In this document: positions 61,489 through 64,000 of the stretch, one piece after another
How positions within the stretch are numbered: position 1 is the stretch's first letter
How the letters are laid out: each line of letters opens with the position of its first letter
Source: Streptomyces guryensis
Lineage (GTDB): Bacteria; Actinomycetota; Actinomycetes; Streptomycetales; Streptomycetaceae
Direction of reading: 5' to 3'
Assembly (NCBI RefSeq): GCF_021261325.1
Contig: NZ_JAJSBI010000006.1
Span: forward strand, 1-64,000
Length of the DNA: 64,000 nt
The notes under the pieces: generated by a model
Told to the model about the DNA's origin: nothing
The model's database searches: none
What the model saw: the letters and a program-made list of their open reading frames with translations, nothing else
Made by a program: the position numbers and the translations under genes

Positions 61489-61865
61489 CCACTCTGCTGG
61501 TGGGGCGTTCCTGATCGTGCACGGGCTGTTGCACCCCGGCGTGTGGACGGCGCCGCAACAGCCCGGCACGGCGGCCCCGTTCGCGCCCGGGCACTCGTGG
61601 GTGCAGGCAGCCGCAGGCGTCCGCCGCGGCCCAGGCCTGGGCCGCGGCGCTCGTACTGGCCTGGTACGCGGCGGTGGTGTACGCCGTCGCCGGCGCCGGA
61701 GTGCTGGCGGGCACCGGTTGGTGGCCCGCGGCCGCCCTTGTCGCCGCGTCGAGCGGACTGGTGCTCAAGGCGGTCTGGTTCGACCCGCGGCTGAGCGTCG
61801 GTGTGCTGCTGGACGTGGGCGTGATCACCGCTGTGGCATGCTCGTGGCCCGCCTCGGTCCACTGA
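61485..61865 (+). pseudogene. Small membrane protein, frameshifted
   Basis: GTG 61485 is coupled to the DUF4389 stop and opens MTTLLVG, but the frame ends at once. Removing a one-base loss in GGGG near 61503 gives FLIVHGLLHPGVWTAPQQPG. A second change of +1 near 61605-61620 leads to AWYAAVVYAVAGAGVLAG and a hydrophobic C-terminus ending PASVH. Sum: about 126 aa with three or so helices. Either a fresh pseudogene or sequence errors. Confidence 0.6.
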
Positions 61866-61905
61866 CGGCCTCGGCACGCGGGCCCGGGGCGGATTCCGCG
61901 GGGGA

Positions 61906-62820
61906 TCAGTCGTGCGGCACCACCGCGACCGGTGCGGTGGCATGCTGCAGCACCGCGTGGGCGACGGGACCGATGTGACCGCCGATCGAGGTGTGGCGTT
62001 CACTGCGGCCCACGACGACCAGGCTCGCATCGCGCGAGGCGTGTACGAGATGACGGCCGGCGCCGCCGATCGCGGCCTGGGCATGCACCTCGACGCCGGG
62101 GAACTTGTCCCGCCACGGTCGCAGCGTGTCGGTCAGCGCGTGCCGCACCTGCTCGGCCAGTTCCTCGTTGAGTCCGACGTCCATGGCCGTGCCGTAGCCG
62201 TAGGAGGTCGGCAGGCTCCAACCGTGGATGACCCGCAGGCCGCCTGCACGGCGCTGGGCCGCGTCGAACGCGAAGCCGATGAGCTCGTCGCCGGGGTTGT
62301 CCAGGTCCAGCCCAAGCAGCACATCGCGGTACCGGGTGGTGGTGGACGTGCCGCCCGAGGCGTCCGGCAGATGCTCGTCCTGGGCGCGCTCGCCGGCCCG
62401 GACGAGAACGACGGGCCGCGCGGCACGGGCCACGACGGCGAGTGAGACGGCCCCGACAAGGAACCCGGCGACCGTGCCGAGGCCCCGGGATCCGAGGGCA
62501 AGCAGGTCAGCCTCCTCTGCGGCAGCCAGGAGGGCGGCGACCGGCCGGCCCCCGGTCTGCTGAATGCCGATGTCCAGCCCGGGGTGGCGGTGTGCGAGCC
62601 GGGACCGCGCGTCGTGCAGCAGGGTCTTGGCCCACGCGTGCTGCGCGTCGATCAGGCCCGGGGCGGGAACTCCGGCGAGGGTCGGGAGCAGGCGGGACTC
62701 CTGTTCCCAGGCGTGCACCAGAGACAGCGCCGCCCCGCGTTGAACTGCCTCGCGGGCGGCCCAGTCGGCGGCGGCGAGGCTCTGCGGTGAGCCGTCGAGG
62801 CCGACGGTGATGGTGGGCAT
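61906..62820 (-). CDS. Universal stress protein, tandem UspA domains
   Basis: 304 aa. Domain 1 TITVGLDGSPQSLAAADWA with ATP motif GSRGLGTVAGFLVGA (final Ser to Ala); domain 2 ends GRSERHTSIGGHIGPVAHA and TAPVAVVPHD. ATG with GGAGG 6 nt upstream. A box pair lies about 60-93 bp upstream. Its frame is open upstream and continuous with the carbamate kinase remnant, but the ribosome site marks 62820 as the real start. Confidence 0.92.
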   Translation of the reverse strand: MPTITVGLDGSPQSLAAADWAAREAVQRGAALSLVHAWEQESRLLPTLAGVPAPGLIDAQHAWAKTLLHDARSRLAHRHPGLDIGIQQTGGRPVAALLAAAEEADLLALGSRGLGTVAGFLVGAVSLAVVARAARPVVLVRAGERAQDEHLPDASGGTSTTTRYRDVLLGLDLDNPGDELIGFAFDAAQRRAGGLRVIHGWSLPTSYGYGTAMDVGLNEELAEQVRHALTDTLRPWRDKFPGVEVHAQAAIGGAGRHLVHASRDASLVVVGRSERHTSIGGHIGPVAHAVLQHATAPVAVVPHD

Positions 62821-62879
62821 GTGCGGACCTCCTTCGGGGTTGCCCTGCCAGTTTCCGGGCGGCGCGAGTGAGGCAGGAG

Positions 62880-62913
62880 GGGCCTCAGGTCCCTGCCGGG
62901 GGCCGGTCGGCCC
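62880..62913. promoter_or_regulatory. DosR/OsdR-like box pair
   Basis: The perfect GGGCCGGTCGGCCC (62900-62913) with GGGCCTCAGGTCC (62880-62892, 3-nt spacer) 20 bp away, upstream of the leftward USP. Confidence 0.6.
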
Positions 62914-62949
62914 ACACCCTGCGGATGCCTGACGTCCGCTCAGGAGCCG

Positions 62950-63370
62950 ACGCTTCTCAGGCCGGGGCAGGGCGGGCCGGACCAGAGTGCCGGAGCGGCC
63001 GTGCACGATCTCGTACGCCGCGTCCAGGGCGCCGATCGCGGCCAGGCCCCCGGTACGTTCGACGAACCGGGCGTCCGCCGCGGCCCTGGGCCCCATCGAG
63101 CCGGTGCGCGAGCCGGGAAGCCGGCCCGGCGCAGCTCGGCGGGAGCGGCGTCAAGGACGGGCCGCTGCTTCGGTGTGCCGAAGTCGGCGTAGACGTTCGG
63201 CACGTCCGTGAGGATGAGCAGGAAGTCGGCCTTGAGGTCCTCGGCGAGCAGGGCGGCTGCCAGGTCCTTGTCGACGACGGCCTCGGCGCCGCTGAGGGCG
63301 CCGGTGTCCTGGTCGGCGGCGACAAGGACGCCTCTGCCGCCGGCGCAGATCACCAATGTCCCCGTCCCCG
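62950..63370 (-). pseudogene. arcC: Carbamate kinase C-terminal remnant
   Basis: Begins abruptly at GTLVICAGGRGVLVAADQD and runs VVDKDLAAALLAEDLKADFL, LLILTDVPNVYADFGTP. Near 63100 it changes frame to GSMGPRAAADARFVERTGG and AAIGALDAAYEIVHGRSGTL. The N-terminal about 170 residues and the normal stop are missing. Intact carbamate kinase makes ATP from carbamoyl phosphate at the end of the arginine deiminase route; that function is lost here. Confidence 0.8.
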
Positions 63371-63572
63371 CCGGAAACGGCGTGCGCGCCAGGGGGACGG
63401 CTCTGCGAGAGCCCGTGGCCGCACGTGGGTCGTCGGCTGCGTGCCTGCGCGACGCGCAGCCGCGCGGCACGTCCCCCGTCCCGATGCGCCTGCCGCGTAC
63501 CTCGCGGCGGCGGACAGGGCCGCAGGGGAGACTCCACGGCGCCGCACGGCCCCACGGTCCGGGCGGGCCATG

Positions 63573-63609
63573 GGGCCGGAGTTCCCCGACCCACGGGGCC
63601 ATGTGGCCC
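63573..63609. promoter_or_regulatory. DosR/OsdR-like box pair upstream of hmp
   Basis: The perfect GGGCCATGTGGCCC (63596-63609, within a 16-bp GGGGCC...GGCCCC palindrome) and the weak GGGCCGGAGTTCCC (63573-63586). About 120 bp before the flavohaemoglobin start. Nothing else recognised in 63371-63728. Confidence 0.55.
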
Positions 63610-63728
63610 CTCTTCCGCCCAACGCCCCGAAACGGCACGGAAACACGGGGGGACGACTGCTACACAGAAGGTCGCCGCCCATTCGACGCGGCGGTCTTCG
63701 CACCCCATTCCCCCGCCCGGGAGGCTCC

Positions 63729-64000
63729 ATGCTGTCCGCAGAATCCGCCGCTGTGGTACGTGCCACCCTGCCCGCCGTGGCCGGAGCGCTCGACGAGATC
63801 ACGACGCGCTTCTACGGGGCGATGTTCCGGGACCGGCCGGAACTGCTCGACGGAACGTTCAACCGCGGCAACCAGGCCAGCGGCGGCCAGCGGCGCGCAC
63901 TGGCAGGCTCCATAGCCGGGTTCGCAACCGCTCTGCTGGCGGACCCGGACGCCCGGCCCGACGCCCTGCCGGCCCGGATCGCGCACAAGCACGCGGCCGT
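63729..64000 (+). CDS. hmp: Flavohaemoglobin (NO dioxygenase), 5' part
   Basis: The first 90 residues of a globin domain cut by the window end: MLSAESAAVVRATLPAV, ITTRFYGAMFRDRPELLDG, FNRGNQASGGQRRALAGS, ADPDARPDALPARIAHKHAAV (the proximal His region begins at IAHKH). The FNxxNQ...Q-x-x-A-L-A pattern is that of Hmp, which oxidises NO to nitrate. The flavin and NAD domains would lie outside. ATG with GGGAGG 4 nt upstream. Logical partner of Nar, whose nitrite product leads to NO. Confidence 0.85.
   Translation, partial: MLSAESAAVVRATLPAVAGALDEITTRFYGAMFRDRPELLDGTFNRGNQASGGQRRALAGSIAGFATALLADPDARPDALPARIAHKHAA

Noticed and set aside
1..64000. CRISPR arrays, tRNA or rRNA genes, transposases, phage genes, biosynthetic gene clusters
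   Set aside because: Looked for and not seen; the repeated motif here is a short palindrome at promoters, not an array.

Overview
The window is chromosomal DNA from a high-GC actinomycete, almost certainly a Streptomyces or close relative. This rests on very high G+C (especially at third codon positions), strong GGAGG ribosome sites, frequent GTG starts, ATGA/GTGA-coupled operons, and small GC-rich palindromic repeats of a kind common in that genus. I see no tRNA, rRNA, CRISPR array, phage gene or transposase. Single-base frameshifts, truncations and internal deletions are concentrated in a few loci.

The gene content is a low-oxygen and dormancy island. It matches, gene for gene in many cases, the DosR/DevR regulon of Mycobacterium tuberculosis. 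It has seven intact tandem universal stress proteins (USPs) plus one remnant, three CBS-BON proteins, two Rv1733c-like membrane proteins, and an Hsp20. It also has an Acg-type nitroreductase, a SulP transporter, a HAD plus GH65 pair (compare Rv2006), a flavin-binding PNPOx-fold protein (compare Rv3129), two DevR-like response regulators and a two-GAF DevS-like histidine kinase. Many intergenic regions carry a 14-bp palindrome, GGGCC-N4-GGCCC, usually as a strong site with a degenerate partner about 21 bp away. It has the same overall design as the mycobacterial DosR box and is the likely operator that ties the island together.

Layout. 1-11.1 kb: flavodoxin / CBS-BON / GNAT-acyl-CoA synthetase operon, divergent from USP / P1B-5 metal ATPase / a frameshifted ABC-2 exporter. 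11.1-12.0 kb: decayed DNA. 12.0-20.0 kb: narGHJI nitrate reductase and a phosphofructokinase with PPi-type residues. 20-31 kb: USP remnant, Rv1733c-like gene, phosphoketolase, PPK2, two USPs around an alcohol dehydrogenase remnant, SulP, cNMP-binding protein, CBS-BON, second Rv1733c-like gene. 31-43 kb: response regulator, USPs, nitroreductase, SHOCT protein, GH65/HAD/USP operon, alcohol dehydrogenase, M52-like peptidase, Hsp20, CBS-BON. 42.5-48 kb: USP followed by a four-gene 2-oxoacid:ferredoxin oxidoreductase operon. 48-56 kb: XRE regulator, deletion-fused luciferase-like and pntB genes, transhydrogenase, alcohol and aldehyde dehydrogenases and an AcoR-like regulator. 56-64 kb: histidine kinase, GAPDH, response regulator, PNPOx, DUF4389, USP, a carbamate kinase remnant and the start of a flavohaemoglobin.

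Taken together the genes describe energy-saving metabolism without oxygen. Nitrate serves as electron acceptor (Nar), with NO detoxified by Hmp. Glycolysis may run on PPi or polyphosphate. Acetyl-phosphate and acetyl-CoA are made by phosphoketolase and ferredoxin-linked oxidoreductase. Redox is balanced by alcohol/aldehyde dehydrogenases and transhydrogenase, and proteins are protected by USPs and Hsp20. Functional assignments rest on motifs read by eye. No database search was run.
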